A DNA stretch of 64,000 bases from Thermoleophilaceae bacterium (GTDB lineage: Bacteria; Actinomycetota; Thermoleophilia; Solirubrobacterales; Thermoleophilaceae). Of the stretch, positions 34,804 through 44,019 are shown piece by piece. The notes below the pieces were generated by a model, which saw only the letters and a program-made list of their open reading frames with translations, was not told the origin of the DNA and did no database searches. The stretch spans positions 233,508 through 297,507 of the forward strand of contig JAUJOQ010000003.1 in NCBI GenBank assembly GCA_030447725.1, written 5' to 3'. The position numbers and the translations under genes are program-made. Every line of letters starts with the position of its first letter. The stretch's first letter is position 1.

Positions 34804-36579
34804 TCAGGCGGCGTGCTCAACCACGCTGTTCGGATCGGATTGGTGGCCGAGGACCGCCAGGAGCGCCTCCACTACCTCCGCGTCGAATTGGCTGCCGGCC
34901 CCGCGCCTGACCTCGGCGCGAGCGGCTTCGTGGCCGATCGACCTGCGGTAGGCGCGATCGCTGGTCATGGCCTCGTAGGCATCGGCCACTGCGAGGATGC
35001 GTGCTTCGAGCTCCAGCTGCGGCTCTGACAGACCATGCGGGTAGCCTCGGCCGTCAGGCCGCTCGTGGTGGCTGGCAACCCACGTCCGGACGTCGGCGAG
35101 GCACGGATGCTCGAGCATCTGCGCGCCGAGCAGCGGGTGTGTCTTGATTGTGGCGAAGTCCTCTTGGCTGAGCGATTCGGGCTTGTTGAGGATCGAGTCC
35201 GGGACTCCCACCTTGCCGATGTCGTGCAGCAGACCGCCGAGCCTCACACGGCCGATGCGGTGTTCGGAGAGCCCCAGCTCCCGAGCCATCATCTCCGCAT
35301 AGCGACCGACGGTTTCCGAGTGCCTTGCGCTGCCACTGAAACGCAGGTCGACAGTTGCGGCGAGATCGAGCATGACCGCCACGAAGCGCTCCCCTTCGAC
35401 GTCGCGGTTGTGCGAGCCGTGCTGCGCGCTCGCTTGGTTGTCGCGGTTGAAGATGACGCTGCGGTTGCGCCCGCTTTCCTTCGCCTCGTAGAGCGCATCG
35501 TCTGCCGCGCGAAGCAGCGAGGCCGCCGTCTCGCCGTGGGCGCGGAAGGTTGCGATCCCGAAGCTGATCGTGATCGGAACCGGGTCGTCGGCGAACTCCT
35601 CGAGCACCGCACACCGCAGCCTCTCCGCCGCGATGTACGCCTTGTCCTGATCGGTGGCGGGCAGGATCAGCGCAAACTCCTCCCCTCCCACCCGAGAGGC
35701 GCTGTCGATCTGGCGCTTGGCCGACTCGAGGACGTGCGCTATTCGCTTGAGCGCGGCGTCACCGCCAGGATGGCCCGAGCGGTCGTTGACCGCCTTGAAG
35801 TGATCGAGGTCGCCCACCAGCACCGTCATCGCCGATTCGCTGCGTCGCGCGCGCTCTAGCTCGAGATCGAGCAGCTCGCGAAAGCCGCGCCGGTTGAGCA
35901 GCTTGGTCAGCGGATCGGTCCGCGCGGCGTTGTAGAGCCGCGCGATCAGCAACTCGGCTCGCTCGCGCATCGTCCAGATGAGCACGGCCGTCACAAGCAG
36001 GGTGCCCATGCCGACCGCCCACCACGCCAACGCTCCGGGCGGGGGCCGTACGACCAGCACGGTGGCATAGGCGATCGCGACATAGGCGATCTGCAGGGCG
36101 ATCTGCGCCTTCGTGAAGAAGTAGGAGGAGTAGAGAAAGATCCAGAGGTAGAAGAAGATCAGCGGGCTCGGTCTCTCGGCGGAGAAGTAGGCGACGCTGG
36201 TGATGAGGCTGGTTCCCCAGGCCAGCGCCACGGGCAGAAGCCATCTCGGCGCGCTCCTCGCCCACCGAAGCAGGCCTGCGGCGACGAGGTACGCGATTCC
36301 CAACGTGATGAGCAGCCCGAGCTCGTTCGCCCGGGCGTTGTGGGGAAGCACCACGCTCAGCAAGGCCAGCGTGCCACCGGCTGCAAACAGCCCGCCCAGC
36401 GCGCGCGCCATGAGCGGAACTTCGAAGCTCGCGCCCGTCTCGGGGCGCCGACCTACAGTCTCCTCGCGGAGGCTTCCGGGCCCCGCTACTTCAGCGGGCT
36501 CGACCGGGCGACTGATTTTCAAGCTGACATCTCCATGGACGGATCGCCGGCTGCGGGCGTCCGACTGCTGTATCGGCAC
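34804..36579 (-). CDS. GGDEF plus HD-GYP cyclic-di-GMP enzyme, membrane-bound
   Basis: 591 residues. Six or so membrane helices (residues 55-205), GGDEF domain (about 215-375) with GGEEF at 298-302 and an RxxD inhibitory site (R289-D292) five residues before it, then an HD-GYP domain (about 395-575) with HD at 452-453 and HHERPDGRGYP ending at 514. Both the cyclase and the phosphodiesterase sites look intact, so the protein could make and degrade cyclic-di-GMP. GTG 36579 has a GGGAAGGGAAGG ribosome-binding site. It follows the queuosine-salvage gene on this strand. Confidence 0.93.
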   Translation of the reverse strand: MPIQQSDARSRRSVHGDVSLKISRPVEPAEVAGPGSLREETVGRRPETGASFEVPLMARALGGLFAAGGTLALLSVVLPHNARANELGLLITLGIAYLVAAGLLRWARSAPRWLLPVALAWGTSLITSVAYFSAERPSPLIFFYLWIFLYSSYFFTKAQIALQIAYVAIAYATVLVVRPPPGALAWWAVGMGTLLVTAVLIWTMRERAELLIARLYNAARTDPLTKLLNRRGFRELLDLELERARRSESAMTVLVGDLDHFKAVNDRSGHPGGDAALKRIAHVLESAKRQIDSASRVGGEEFALILPATDQDKAYIAAERLRCAVLEEFADDPVPITISFGIATFRAHGETAASLLRAADDALYEAKESGRNRSVIFNRDNQASAQHGSHNRDVEGERFVAVMLDLAATVDLRFSGSARHSETVGRYAEMMARELGLSEHRIGRVRLGGLLHDIGKVGVPDSILNKPESLSQEDFATIKTHPLLGAQMLEHPCLADVRTWVASHHERPDGRGYPHGLSEPQLELEARILAVADAYEAMTSDRAYRRSIGHEAARAEVRRGAGSQFDAEVVEALLAVLGHQSDPNSVVEHAA

Positions 36580-36634
36580 GAGCCTTCCCTTCCCTGAGGC
36601 CGGCGCGCCAGGGGGGACCCGGAGAGCGGGACCT

Positions 36635-37507
36635 TCAGTAGGAGACGGTGCGAGTGCGGTGGCGGGGAACCGCTTTGTAGCGAGCGTCCTGGCCGCGGTT
36701 CCACAGCCACGTGTCGAGCACGCGCGGCGCCACCCCCAGCCTTGGAGCGATCAGCTCGCAGGCGTGAAGGGCACAGGCACGGATCTCGCGCTCCTCGCGG
36801 CCAGGCTCGAGCAGCTCCCCCGCGTCGATCCGGGCGGCGAGAGCAGGGTCGTAGCGCAGGACGCCGTCGAGCCTGAGCACGTGGGGCACGAGATTGTCGG
36901 CGAAGATCGTGAGCCGGTCGAGATCTGAGAACTCGACCACCCCCGCCAGCGCAAGGTCGTTAGGCACGATCTGGGCTCGCTTGAAGAAGCCGGGGTCGTC
37001 GAAGAAAGGCATGCCGGCGACCAGCTGCTCGGCGAGTCGCTGCGCCGATCCGCCGGCCGCCTCGACCACGCCGAGCGCGCTTCGCTCTCCGAGAAAGGCG
37101 CCGAGATCGTTGAGGGCACGCGCGTAGAGGGCCATCAGCTCGTGACCCTGCTCCTGGCCGAGCACGCCGGCGATGGTCGCGGCGTCCAGCGACCGCAGAC
37201 CGGCCGCCGTCCACGGCCCCTGCGACCGAAACCGGTCCGCCAGCGCCCAGGCCACCGTGCCATAGCCCGAGCAGCCCGGCCGCTTGCGCAGCGTCGGAAA
37301 CCATCCGGAGCCGAAGTTGATGGCATCGAGGGTGAGCAGGTACGCCGCCACGGCGTCACGGCTGCCCTCCAGGTAGTGACACTCGGGGTCGAGCATGGGT
37401 TCGGGACCCGGGAGCACATCGCCCAGGCGGTCGAGGTCGATGCTCACCGAGCCGGCGCCGGCGGCGATGGCGGCGCCGGACCGGCGCACGTTCTCGCACA
37501 GCGGCAT
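36635..37507 (-). CDS. Queuosine salvage protein (DUF2419/Qng1-like)
   Basis: 290 residues. Family members remove the base from queuosine 5'-phosphate so that queuine or preQ can be reused for tRNA. Matching blocks: INFGSGWFPTLRKRPG, MPFFDDPGFFKRAQIVPNDLALA, LTIFADNLVPHVLRLDGVLRYDP and REEREIRACALHACELI, then DTWLWNRGQ. The conserved acidic residues of these blocks are present. No other queuosine gene (tgt, queA) is in the window. It starts 42 bp from the divergent ABC transporter gene. Confidence 0.85.
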   Translation of the reverse strand: MPLCENVRRSGAAIAAGAGSVSIDLDRLGDVLPGPEPMLDPECHYLEGSRDAVAAYLLTLDAINFGSGWFPTLRKRPGCSGYGTVAWALADRFRSQGPWTAAGLRSLDAATIAGVLGQEQGHELMALYARALNDLGAFLGERSALGVVEAAGGSAQRLAEQLVAGMPFFDDPGFFKRAQIVPNDLALAGVVEFSDLDRLTIFADNLVPHVLRLDGVLRYDPALAARIDAGELLEPGREEREIRACALHACELIAPRLGVAPRVLDTWLWNRGQDARYKAVPRHRTRTVSY

Positions 37508-37537
37508 CCGCCAAGCCTGCCACGGCCGGCCGGCTCC

Positions 37538-37543
37538 TACACT
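37538..37543 (+). promoter_or_regulatory. Leaderless -10 box of ABC exporter operon
   Basis: TACACT ending 6 nt before GTG 37550. Confidence 0.55.
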
Positions 37544-37549
37544 CCGGCG

Positions 37550-38386
37550 GTGCCCGCCGCTCTGGCCGCTACCGGCTTGCAGAAGCGCTACGGCAGCGCC
37601 GAGGCGCTCGTCGGGGCCGATCTCCGCGTGGAGGAGGGTCAGCTGCTCGGTCTCCTGGGACCCAACGGCGCCGGCAAGTCGACGCTGGTCAAGATCGCCT
37701 GCGGCCTGGTGCGCCCCAGCGCGGGCGGCATAGAGGTGCTGGGCGTGCCCGCGGGCTCGATCGAGGCGCGGCGCGGGATCGGCTACCTGGCCGAGCTGTT
37801 TCGCTTCCCCGGATGGCTCAGCGCCGACGAGCTGCTCACCCTTCACCAGCGACTGGCCGGCTCGGACGGCGCCGAGGCCGAGCGCGCCGAGCTGCTGGCC
37901 CTCGTCGGCCTGGCCGACGCCCGCGCGGTGAAGGTCGAGGCGATGTCGAAGGGCATGCAGCAGCGGCTGGGCATCGCCCAGGCGCTGGTGGGCTCGCCGC
38001 GGCTGTTGCTGCTCGACGAGCCGACCAGCGCGCTCGACCCGGTGGGACGCCGGATCGTCCGCGACCTGCTGCAGGAGCTGCGCTCGCGCGGGGTGGCGGT
38101 GCTGCTGAACTCGCACCTGCTGTCAGAGGTCGAGCTCGTGTGCGACCGGGTGGCGATCATGCTGGACGGCCGGATCGTGGAACAGGGCGCGCCGGCTGAG
38201 CTGTCGCGCCCGCGCGGGGTGGAGATCGAGACCGCTTCCGGCACGCAGGTCTACGAGGGGGCGGGGCGCGACGACGTGCCGCGGATCGTGGCCGAGCAGG
38301 TGCACGCGGGAGGGCAGGTGTACGGCGTGCGGGTGCTGTCGTCGACCCTGGAGGACACCTACCTCGAGGCGGTGAGCGGAGGGTGA
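37550..38386 (+). CDS. ABC transporter ATP-binding protein
   Basis: 278 residues. Walker A is GPNGAGKSTLV, the signature is MSKGMQQRLGIAQAL, and Walker B is LLLLDEPTSALDPVG followed by the switch His in NSHLLSEVEL. It belongs to the CcmA/NatA-like DrrA class that powers ABC-2 type exporters. Its stop overlaps the permease gene (GTGA), giving a two-gene exporter. Substrate unknown. Confidence 0.93.
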   Translation: MPAALAATGLQKRYGSAEALVGADLRVEEGQLLGLLGPNGAGKSTLVKIACGLVRPSAGGIEVLGVPAGSIEARRGIGYLAELFRFPGWLSADELLTLHQRLAGSDGAEAERAELLALVGLADARAVKVEAMSKGMQQRLGIAQALVGSPRLLLLDEPTSALDPVGRRIVRDLLQELRSRGVAVLLNSHLLSEVELVCDRVAIMLDGRIVEQGAPAELSRPRGVEIETASGTQVYEGAGRDDVPRIVAEQVHAGGQVYGVRVLSSTLEDTYLEAVSGG

Positions 38387-39246
38387 GCGGGGTGCGCGTG
38401 GTGGCGGCCTACGCGCTGCAGGAGAGCCTGCGCCGCCGGGTCTTCACCGTCGTCCTGATCCTCACGGCGGTGTTCCTCGCCCTCTACGGGTGGGGCGCCT
38501 CTCTCGCCTTCGACGAGGTGACCACGTTCTCCGGCGAGGGCGAGCAGGGCAACCCGGTGGACGCCGAAGTGGTGACCGGTTCGACGATCTTCGGCCTGGC
38601 GATGTTCTCGACGCTGTTCCTCGGCGCCGTGCTTGCTGTCTTCCTGACGCTCAGCGCCGTGCGCGGAGACGCCGAGCGGGGGCTGCTGCAGCCGCTGGTG
38701 GTGAGGCCGGTGGGGCGCACGCAGATGCTCGCCGGGCGGTTCGTGGCCGCTGCCGGGGTGTGCGCGGCCTACGTCGGCGCCGTCTATGTGGTGGCGATGC
38801 TGATCACCGGCGCCGTCGGCGGCTGGTGGCCGGATCGCGTGTTGGAACCCGGGCTGGCGCTCGCCTCGGCGGTGGTGGTGATCGCCGCGATCGCGCTGCT
38901 GGGCTCGATCTTCCTCTCGGCCACGGCAAACGGGATCGGGGTGTTCATGGTCTTCGGCGCCGGCCTCGCCGCCGGGCTGCTGGGCCAGATCGGTGAGGCG
39001 CTGTCCTCGAACCGGCTCGAGGACATCGCCGAGGTGACGGCATGGCTGCTGCCCTTCGAGGCGCTCTATCAGTCCGGGCTCGACGCCCTGACCGCCGACG
39101 CCCGCGGCTTCACCGACTTCGCGGTCCAGCTCGGGCCCTTCGGCGGCGCCGACGAAGGCGGTCCGCTGCTGTGGGTCTGGGCGGCGGTCTACGTCGGCCT
39201 GATCGGACTGGCGGCGCGCGCAGGATTCGCCCGGCGCGATCTCTGA
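38383..39246 (+). CDS. ABC-2 type permease
   Basis: 287 residues, GTG start overlapping the ATPase gene. About six hydrophobic segments: VFTVVLILTAVFLALYGWG, IFGLAMFSTLFLGAVLAVFLTL, VCAAYVGAVYVVAMLITGAVG, ALASAVVVIAAIALLGSIFL, GVFMVFGAGLAAGLLG and a final one near 265-282. Fits the membrane partner of a NatA-like ATPase. Substrate unknown. Confidence 0.88.
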   Translation: MSGVRVVAAYALQESLRRRVFTVVLILTAVFLALYGWGASLAFDEVTTFSGEGEQGNPVDAEVVTGSTIFGLAMFSTLFLGAVLAVFLTLSAVRGDAERGLLQPLVVRPVGRTQMLAGRFVAAAGVCAAYVGAVYVVAMLITGAVGGWWPDRVLEPGLALASAVVVIAAIALLGSIFLSATANGIGVFMVFGAGLAAGLLGQIGEALSSNRLEDIAEVTAWLLPFEALYQSGLDALTADARGFTDFAVQLGPFGGADEGGPLLWVWAAVYVGLIGLAARAGFARRDL

Positions 39247-39264
39247 GCGCTCCGACCCCCGCTC

Positions 39265-39270
39265 TATCCT
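39265..39270 (+). promoter_or_regulatory. Leaderless -10 box of uvrD/pcrA-like gene
   Basis: TATCCT ending 7 nt before GTG 39278. Confidence 0.55.
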
Positions 39271-39277
39271 CGGATAG

Positions 39278-41560
39278 GTGACCACCGCGCTCGCTCCGGA
39301 GGCTCTTCTAGAGGGTCTCAACGACCCCCAGCGGGAGGCGGTGTCTCACGGAGAGGGGCCGCTGTTGATCCTCGCCGGCGCCGGGTCGGGCAAGACCCGC
39401 GCGCTCACTCGCCGGATCGCCTATCTCGTGGGCACCGGTGCGGCCCGGCCGAGCGAGATCCTCGCCATCACCTTCACCAACAAGGCGGCGGCGGAGATGC
39501 GTGACCGCGTCGAGGCGCTCGTGGGCGCGCGCGCGCGGGCGATGTGGGTGATGACCTTCCACTCCGCCTGCGCCCGGATCATGCGCTCAGACGCCGAGCG
39601 GCTGGGCTACACCCGCGGCTTCACGATCTACGACGAGGCCGACTCCGTCCGGCTGGTCAAGCAGTGCGCCGCTGAGCTGGGCGTGGACCCCAAGCGCTTC
39701 CCGCCACGCGGGCTCAAGCGTCAGATCTCAGACGCCAAGAACGGCCTGCTCGACGCCGAGGCCTATCGGCTCAAGGTGAGCTCCTACTTCGAGCAGACCG
39801 CCGCGGAGGTCTACGAGCTCTACGAGAAGCGGATCCACGCCATGAACGCGATGGACTTCGACGACCTGCTGTTTCGCTGCGTCAACCTCTATGAGCTGTT
39901 TCCCGAGGTGCTCGACCGCTACCGCCGCGCCTTTCGCCATGTGCTGGTCGACGAGTACCAGGACACCAACCACGCCCAGTACCGCTGGCTGCGGCTGCTG
40001 AGCGAGGAGCACCGCAACCTGGCGGTCGTCGGGGACGATTTCCAGGCTGTCTACAGCTTCCGTGGCGCCGACATCAGGAACATCCTCGACTTCGAGCAAC
40101 ACCACCCCGATGCCAAGGTGATCAAGCTCGAGCAGAACTACCGCTCGACCCAGACCATTCTCGACGCGGCCAACGCGCTGATAGCCAACAACCGGTCGCA
40201 GAAGGCCAAGCATCTGTGGACCGACCTCGGTCAGGGGGAGCCGATCCACGTCCGCGAGCTAGAGGACGAGCACGCCGAGGCGCGCTTCGTCGCGGGCGAG
40301 ATCGAGCGTTACGTGGAGGGCGGCGGCTCGCGCGACGACGTGGCCGTCTTCTACCGCGCCAACGCCCAGAGCCGGGTGCTCGAGGACACGCTGGTGCGCT
40401 ACGGGGTGAGCTATCAGGTGATCGGCGGCACGCGCTTCTACGAACGCGCCGAGATCCGCGACGCGCTGGCCTATCTGACGCTGCTCACCAACCCGCAGGA
40501 CGTGGTGTCCTTCCAGCGCGTCGTGAACTCACCGCGGCGCGGCATCGGCGACACCTCGCAGGCGCGGATGGTGTCCCACGCCGACACGATCGGGGAGCCG
40601 ATCTTCGACGTGGCCATGACCCCCGAGGACGTGCCGGGGCTTGGAGCTGCCGCCATCAAGGCGGTGGGGCGCTTCATGGACACGATGGGCAAGCTGCGCG
40701 ACCGCGCCGGGGGCGAGGAGCGCAGCCCGACCGGTGATCGGGCGAGCACCGCAGCCGGACCCTCGGTGGGGGACCTCCTGCAGGAGACGCTCGACGACAC
40801 GGGCTACATCGCGGCCTTGGAGGCCGAGCGCACGATCGAGGCGCAGGGCCGCCTGGAGAACCTCGAGGAGCTGGTTGGCGTGGCGCGCGAGTACGACGCG
40901 AGCGCTGACGAGCCGTCCGTTGAGGAGTTTCTCCAGCAGGTGGCGCTGTTCACGCAGGCCGACGACCTCCGCGACGACGAGGGGATCGTGAAGCTGATGA
41001 CCCTCCACAACGCCAAGGGGCTCGAGTATGAGCTGGTGTTCATGATCGGGATGGAGGACGGGATCTTTCCCCACTCGCGCTCGATCGAGGCGGGGGACGT
41101 CGAGGAGGAGCGCCGCCTCTGTTATGTGGGTGTCACGCGCGCGCGCAGGGAGCTTTTCCTCACCCACGCGCGCACACGGGCCCTCTATGGCGGGCGCGAG
41201 TGGAACGTGCCGAGCCGGTTCCTCGGCGAGATACCCGACCAGCTGACCGACGCCGACTCGCAGCCCGGCGCGCGCCGGTCGGCCGGGATGTGGACCGGCG
41301 CGGGAACGACCTCCTGGGGCGGCGCCCCCAGCTCCGCCCCGTCCGTCCCGGCGGCTCCCGGCCCCTCGGCGAGCTTCTCGATGGGCGACGACGTGACCCA
41401 CGCCAAGTTCGGCGAGGGGGTGGTCACGGGACTCGAGCCGGGCGGCCTGGTGGTGGTGCGCTTCAGCTCTGACGGCATGGAACGCAAGCTGATGGCCGAC
41501 TACGCGCCGCTCAAGAGAAGAGAGCGAGGGGGGACACCGCCCCCCCTCGCAACACCGTGA
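39278..41560 (+). CDS. UvrD/PcrA-type DNA helicase
   Basis: 760-residue superfamily 1A 3'-5' helicase for repair and replication restart. Motifs: Q motif LNDPQREAV, Walker A AGAGSGKT, Ia ITFTNKAAAEM, II VDEYQDTN, III VVGDDFQAVYSFRGAD, IV LEQNYRST, V/VI LMTLHNAKGLEYELVF and RRLCYVGVTRAR. The last 50 residues (MGDDVTHAKFGEGVVTGLE...) form the PcrA-type Tudor-like domain that contacts RNA polymerase. GTG start fits the TATCCT box; the stop overlaps folD. Confidence 0.95.
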   Translation: MTTALAPEALLEGLNDPQREAVSHGEGPLLILAGAGSGKTRALTRRIAYLVGTGAARPSEILAITFTNKAAAEMRDRVEALVGARARAMWVMTFHSACARIMRSDAERLGYTRGFTIYDEADSVRLVKQCAAELGVDPKRFPPRGLKRQISDAKNGLLDAEAYRLKVSSYFEQTAAEVYELYEKRIHAMNAMDFDDLLFRCVNLYELFPEVLDRYRRAFRHVLVDEYQDTNHAQYRWLRLLSEEHRNLAVVGDDFQAVYSFRGADIRNILDFEQHHPDAKVIKLEQNYRSTQTILDAANALIANNRSQKAKHLWTDLGQGEPIHVRELEDEHAEARFVAGEIERYVEGGGSRDDVAVFYRANAQSRVLEDTLVRYGVSYQVIGGTRFYERAEIRDALAYLTLLTNPQDVVSFQRVVNSPRRGIGDTSQARMVSHADTIGEPIFDVAMTPEDVPGLGAAAIKAVGRFMDTMGKLRDRAGGEERSPTGDRASTAAGPSVGDLLQETLDDTGYIAALEAERTIEAQGRLENLEELVGVAREYDASADEPSVEEFLQQVALFTQADDLRDDEGIVKLMTLHNAKGLEYELVFMIGMEDGIFPHSRSIEAGDVEEERRLCYVGVTRARRELFLTHARTRALYGGREWNVPSRFLGEIPDQLTDADSQPGARRSAGMWTGAGTTSWGGAPSSAPSVPAAPGPSASFSMGDDVTHAKFGEGVVTGLEPGGLVVVRFSSDGMERKLMADYAPLKRRERGGTPPPLATP

Positions 41561-42435
41561 GCGCGGAGATCATCGACGGCAAGGCGATCGCCGCGCAAGT
41601 GCGCGAGCGTGTGGCGAGAGAGGTGCGCGAGCTGCGCGCATCAGGGGCCGACCCCGGCCTGGCCACCGTCCTCGTGGGCGACGATCCGGCTTCTCACGTG
41701 TACGTGCGGATGAAGCGCGAGGCGTGCGAGGAGGTCGGGATCACCCCGATTCACCACGAGCTCGACGCCGCCACGCCCGCGGATGAGCTTCGCAACCTGC
41801 TGGCGGCGCTCAACGAAGATCGGGCCGTAACCGGCGTCCTGCTGCAACTCCCGCTCCCGGCGCACCTCGATCCCAACGAGATGACCGGGTTGATCGCCGC
41901 GGAGAAGGACGTGGACGGGCTCACCCCGCTGAGCGCGGGATTGCTGGCCCAGGGCCGGCCGAGCCTTGTGCCGTGCACGCCCGCGGGCGTGATGGAGCTG
42001 CTGGCCCACGCGCGGGTCGCACTTGAGGGCGCACGCGCCGTGGTGATCGGCCGCTCCCAGCTGGTGGGCAGGCCGATCACCCAGCTGCTCCTCGCCGCCG
42101 ACGCCACCGTCACCCAATGCCATTCGCGCACGCGTGACCTGGCCGCCGTGTGCCGTGAGGCGGACGTGCTGGTGGTCGCGGTCGGGCGCCCGGGCACGGT
42201 GACCGGCGAGATGGTGGCCGAGGGCGCGGTGGTGATCGACGTGGGCACCAGCCGCACCGACGACGGTCTCGTCGGCGACGTGGACTTCGAGTCGGCGGCC
42301 GCCAAGGCGAGGGCGATCACGCCGGTGCCCGGCGGCGTCGGCCCGATGACGATCGCGATGCTGCTCTCCAACACGGCGCGAGCCGCGCAGATGCAGCTGC
42401 ACGGGTCCGGCTCTCCCACCCCCGCCGCCGGATAG
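41557..42435 (+). CDS. folD: Bifunctional methylenetetrahydrofolate dehydrogenase/cyclohydrolase
   Basis: 292 residues. One-carbon metabolism: interconverts 5,10-methylene-THF and 10-formyl-THF. VLVGDDPASHVYVRMKREACEEVGI contains the catalytic Tyr and Lys, LLQLPLPAHLDPNEM the folate site, KDVDGLTPLSAG, and VVIGRSQLVGRPITQLLLAADATVTQCHSRT the NADP site. PVPGGVGPMTIAMLL closes the family pattern. GTG overlaps the helicase stop. Confidence 0.95.
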   Translation: MSAEIIDGKAIAAQVRERVAREVRELRASGADPGLATVLVGDDPASHVYVRMKREACEEVGITPIHHELDAATPADELRNLLAALNEDRAVTGVLLQLPLPAHLDPNEMTGLIAAEKDVDGLTPLSAGLLAQGRPSLVPCTPAGVMELLAHARVALEGARAVVIGRSQLVGRPITQLLLAADATVTQCHSRTRDLAAVCREADVLVVAVGRPGTVTGEMVAEGAVVIDVGTSRTDDGLVGDVDFESAAAKARAITPVPGGVGPMTIAMLLSNTARAAQMQLHGSGSPTPAAG

Positions 42436-42438
42436 CCT
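42433..42438 (+). promoter_or_regulatory. Leaderless -10 box of membrane-protein pair
   Basis: TAGCCT ending 7 nt before ATG 42446; it overlaps the folD stop codon. Confidence 0.5.
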
Positions 42439-42445
42439 GCGCCCC

Positions 42446-42949
42446 ATGGACCTGCGCAGGCTCAGGGCCGGGGAGTGGATCGCCGCGTCGGCGGGCGTCG
42501 TGCTGATCGTGTCGCTGTTCCTGCCGTGGTATCAGGCCGGGCCGTTCGACGCGACCGCGTGGGATGCCTTCGCGGTGATCGACGTGCTCCTGTTCGTCGC
42601 CGGAGCGATCGGCATAGGCTTGCTGCTGATCGCCGCATCGCAGGCGACCCCGCCCGTGGGCGTCGCCACCCAGGCGCTCGCGTTCCTGATCACGGCACCG
42701 ATCGCCGTGGCCACGCTCGTCCGTGTGCTCAACCTGCCGGGCGACCTCGACGCCGCCGGCGCAGGCCGCACCGCGATCGCCTGGATCGGGCTGCTCGCTG
42801 CCGTCGGCGTCGCCGTCGGATGCCTGGTGGCCATGCGCGACGAGCGCATCAGTCCGCCCGGCCGGCCCACCGATGCCACCGGCCTCCCGATCGACGCCCA
42901 GCCGGCGATCGAGACGCTGCCGGCGCCGCCTCGCGGCGCCTCCTCGTGA
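42446..42949 (+). CDS. Four-helix membrane protein of unknown function
   Basis: 167 residues. Four hydrophobic helices: WIAASAGVVLIVSLFLPWYQ, VIDVLLFVAGAIGIGLLLI, ALAFLITAPIAVATLVRVL and AIAWIGLLAAVGVAVGCLVAM. A Pro/Ala/Thr-rich cytoplasmic-like tail of about 40 residues follows. The LFLPWY after helix 1 is common in actinobacterial small membrane proteins. The family is not recognised. Stop overlaps the next gene (GTGA). Confidence 0.7.
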   Translation: MDLRRLRAGEWIAASAGVVLIVSLFLPWYQAGPFDATAWDAFAVIDVLLFVAGAIGIGLLLIAASQATPPVGVATQALAFLITAPIAVATLVRVLNLPGDLDAAGAGRTAIAWIGLLAAVGVAVGCLVAMRDERISPPGRPTDATGLPIDAQPAIETLPAPPRGASS

Positions 42950-43500
42950 GCTTCGGGCGGCTGCCGCGCGCCAACATCATCGCGGCGGCGGCCGCACTGG
43001 TGCTGCTGTTCGTGATGGCGCTCGACTGGTACAGCACCGTCGCGGGCAAAGAGGCCCGGCGGATCGAGGCCCTGTCGCAGCCCGAGGGCGCTCTGAGCGG
43101 CACGCCCGAGCGGCGGATCCAAGAGGAGGCGCGCTTCAGCGCCGAAGACGCCGAGAAGAACGCCTGGCAGGTCTCGGGCGCGCTCGATCGGCTCATCCTG
43201 CTCGGTCTGCTCGCCACCGTGCTCCTGACGCTCGGCGGCGTCTTCTTGCGCGCGGCATCGAAGCGGTCCGGCGCTCCCGTCACGCCCAGCGTGCTGGGTG
43301 GGCTTGCGGCCACCGTCACCGCCGTGCTGGTGGCCTACCGGCTCTTGGACCAACCCGGCCTCGACGAGGCCACCACCGTCGAGTCCGGCCTGCCGCTGGC
43401 ACTGGTGGTGCTGGGGGTGATCGCCCTGTCGAGCCGCGCGGCGATGCGCGAAGAGGAGCCGGGTCGGCTCAGCCGCCCGCCTCGGTCTCCGCCAGCTTGA
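42946..43500 (+). CDS. Membrane protein, partner of preceding gene
   Basis: 184 residues from GTG 42946. First helix NIIAAAAALVLLFVMALDWYS, a polar extracytoplasmic-type loop of about 60 residues rich in E/R (residues 27-80), then three helices (LILLGLLATVLLTLGGVFL, VLGGLAATVTAVLVAYRLL, LALVVLGVIALSSRAA). Both this and the upstream protein share the W-Y end of helix 1, suggesting related roles. Function unknown. Its last 32 bp overlap the 3' end of the convergent gene. Confidence 0.7.
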   Translation: MSFGRLPRANIIAAAAALVLLFVMALDWYSTVAGKEARRIEALSQPEGALSGTPERRIQEEARFSAEDAEKNAWQVSGALDRLILLGLLATVLLTLGGVFLRAASKRSGAPVTPSVLGGLAATVTAVLVAYRLLDQPGLDEATTVESGLPLALVVLGVIALSSRAAMREEEPGRLSRPPRSPPA

Positions 43501-43948
43501 GGCTGGAGGCGCGGACGCCCTCGAAGTGCCGGCGCTGTACCTTGACCGCCCAGTCCGACAACTCGCTGACGGCACCGTCGCCGAGCGTCCTTGCCATCGT
43601 CTGCACTATCTCCCAGTGGCCCAGCTCCCCGGCCTCGGCCATCGTGAGGAACTCGAACCCGTCGAGTGCCTCCTCCTCTCCCTCGAGGTAGGCCTCGCGC
43701 ATATCCGCCGCTTCGCTCTTGGTCTCCGCTGCCTTCTCGCGGATCGCGGTCTTGCGCCCCTCGAGCGTGTCGACGTGGGCGTCCGTGCGGCGCTCGGTCT
43801 CCGCCGCATCCTCGCCCATCCCCATCAGCTGCTCGCGGAAGTCGCCGGCGTCCTCCATCCCGGCCACGTGGGCGGTGGTGTCCTGGGCAGCCTGCGCGAG
43901 GCCCAGCACCTCGGCCAGCTTCTCGTCGAGCGGTGTCAGGTCGGCCAT
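43469..43948 (-). CDS. Helical ferritin-like protein of unknown function
   Basis: 159 residues, strongly acidic and predicted all-helical. The N-terminal half has heptad-like Ala/Glu repeats (AAETERRTDAHVDTLEGRKTA). The C-terminal half (LTMAEAGELGHWEIVQTMARTLGD) recalls ferritin-like DUF892 helices with an E and H metal-type spacing, but the match is weak. A good GGAGGAG ribosome-binding site precedes ATG 43948. Convergent and overlapping with the membrane-protein gene. Confidence 0.6.
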   Translation of the reverse strand: MADLTPLDEKLAEVLGLAQAAQDTTAHVAGMEDAGDFREQLMGMGEDAAETERRTDAHVDTLEGRKTAIREKAAETKSEAADMREAYLEGEEEALDGFEFLTMAEAGELGHWEIVQTMARTLGDGAVSELSDWAVKVQRRHFEGVRASSLKLAETEAGG

Positions 43949-44019
43949 CTTCTCCTCCGGATAGGTGGGCGGATTCGGGGCCTGGTTGCCCGAACCGGCA
44001 TCTGGGGAAACGACGGGCC

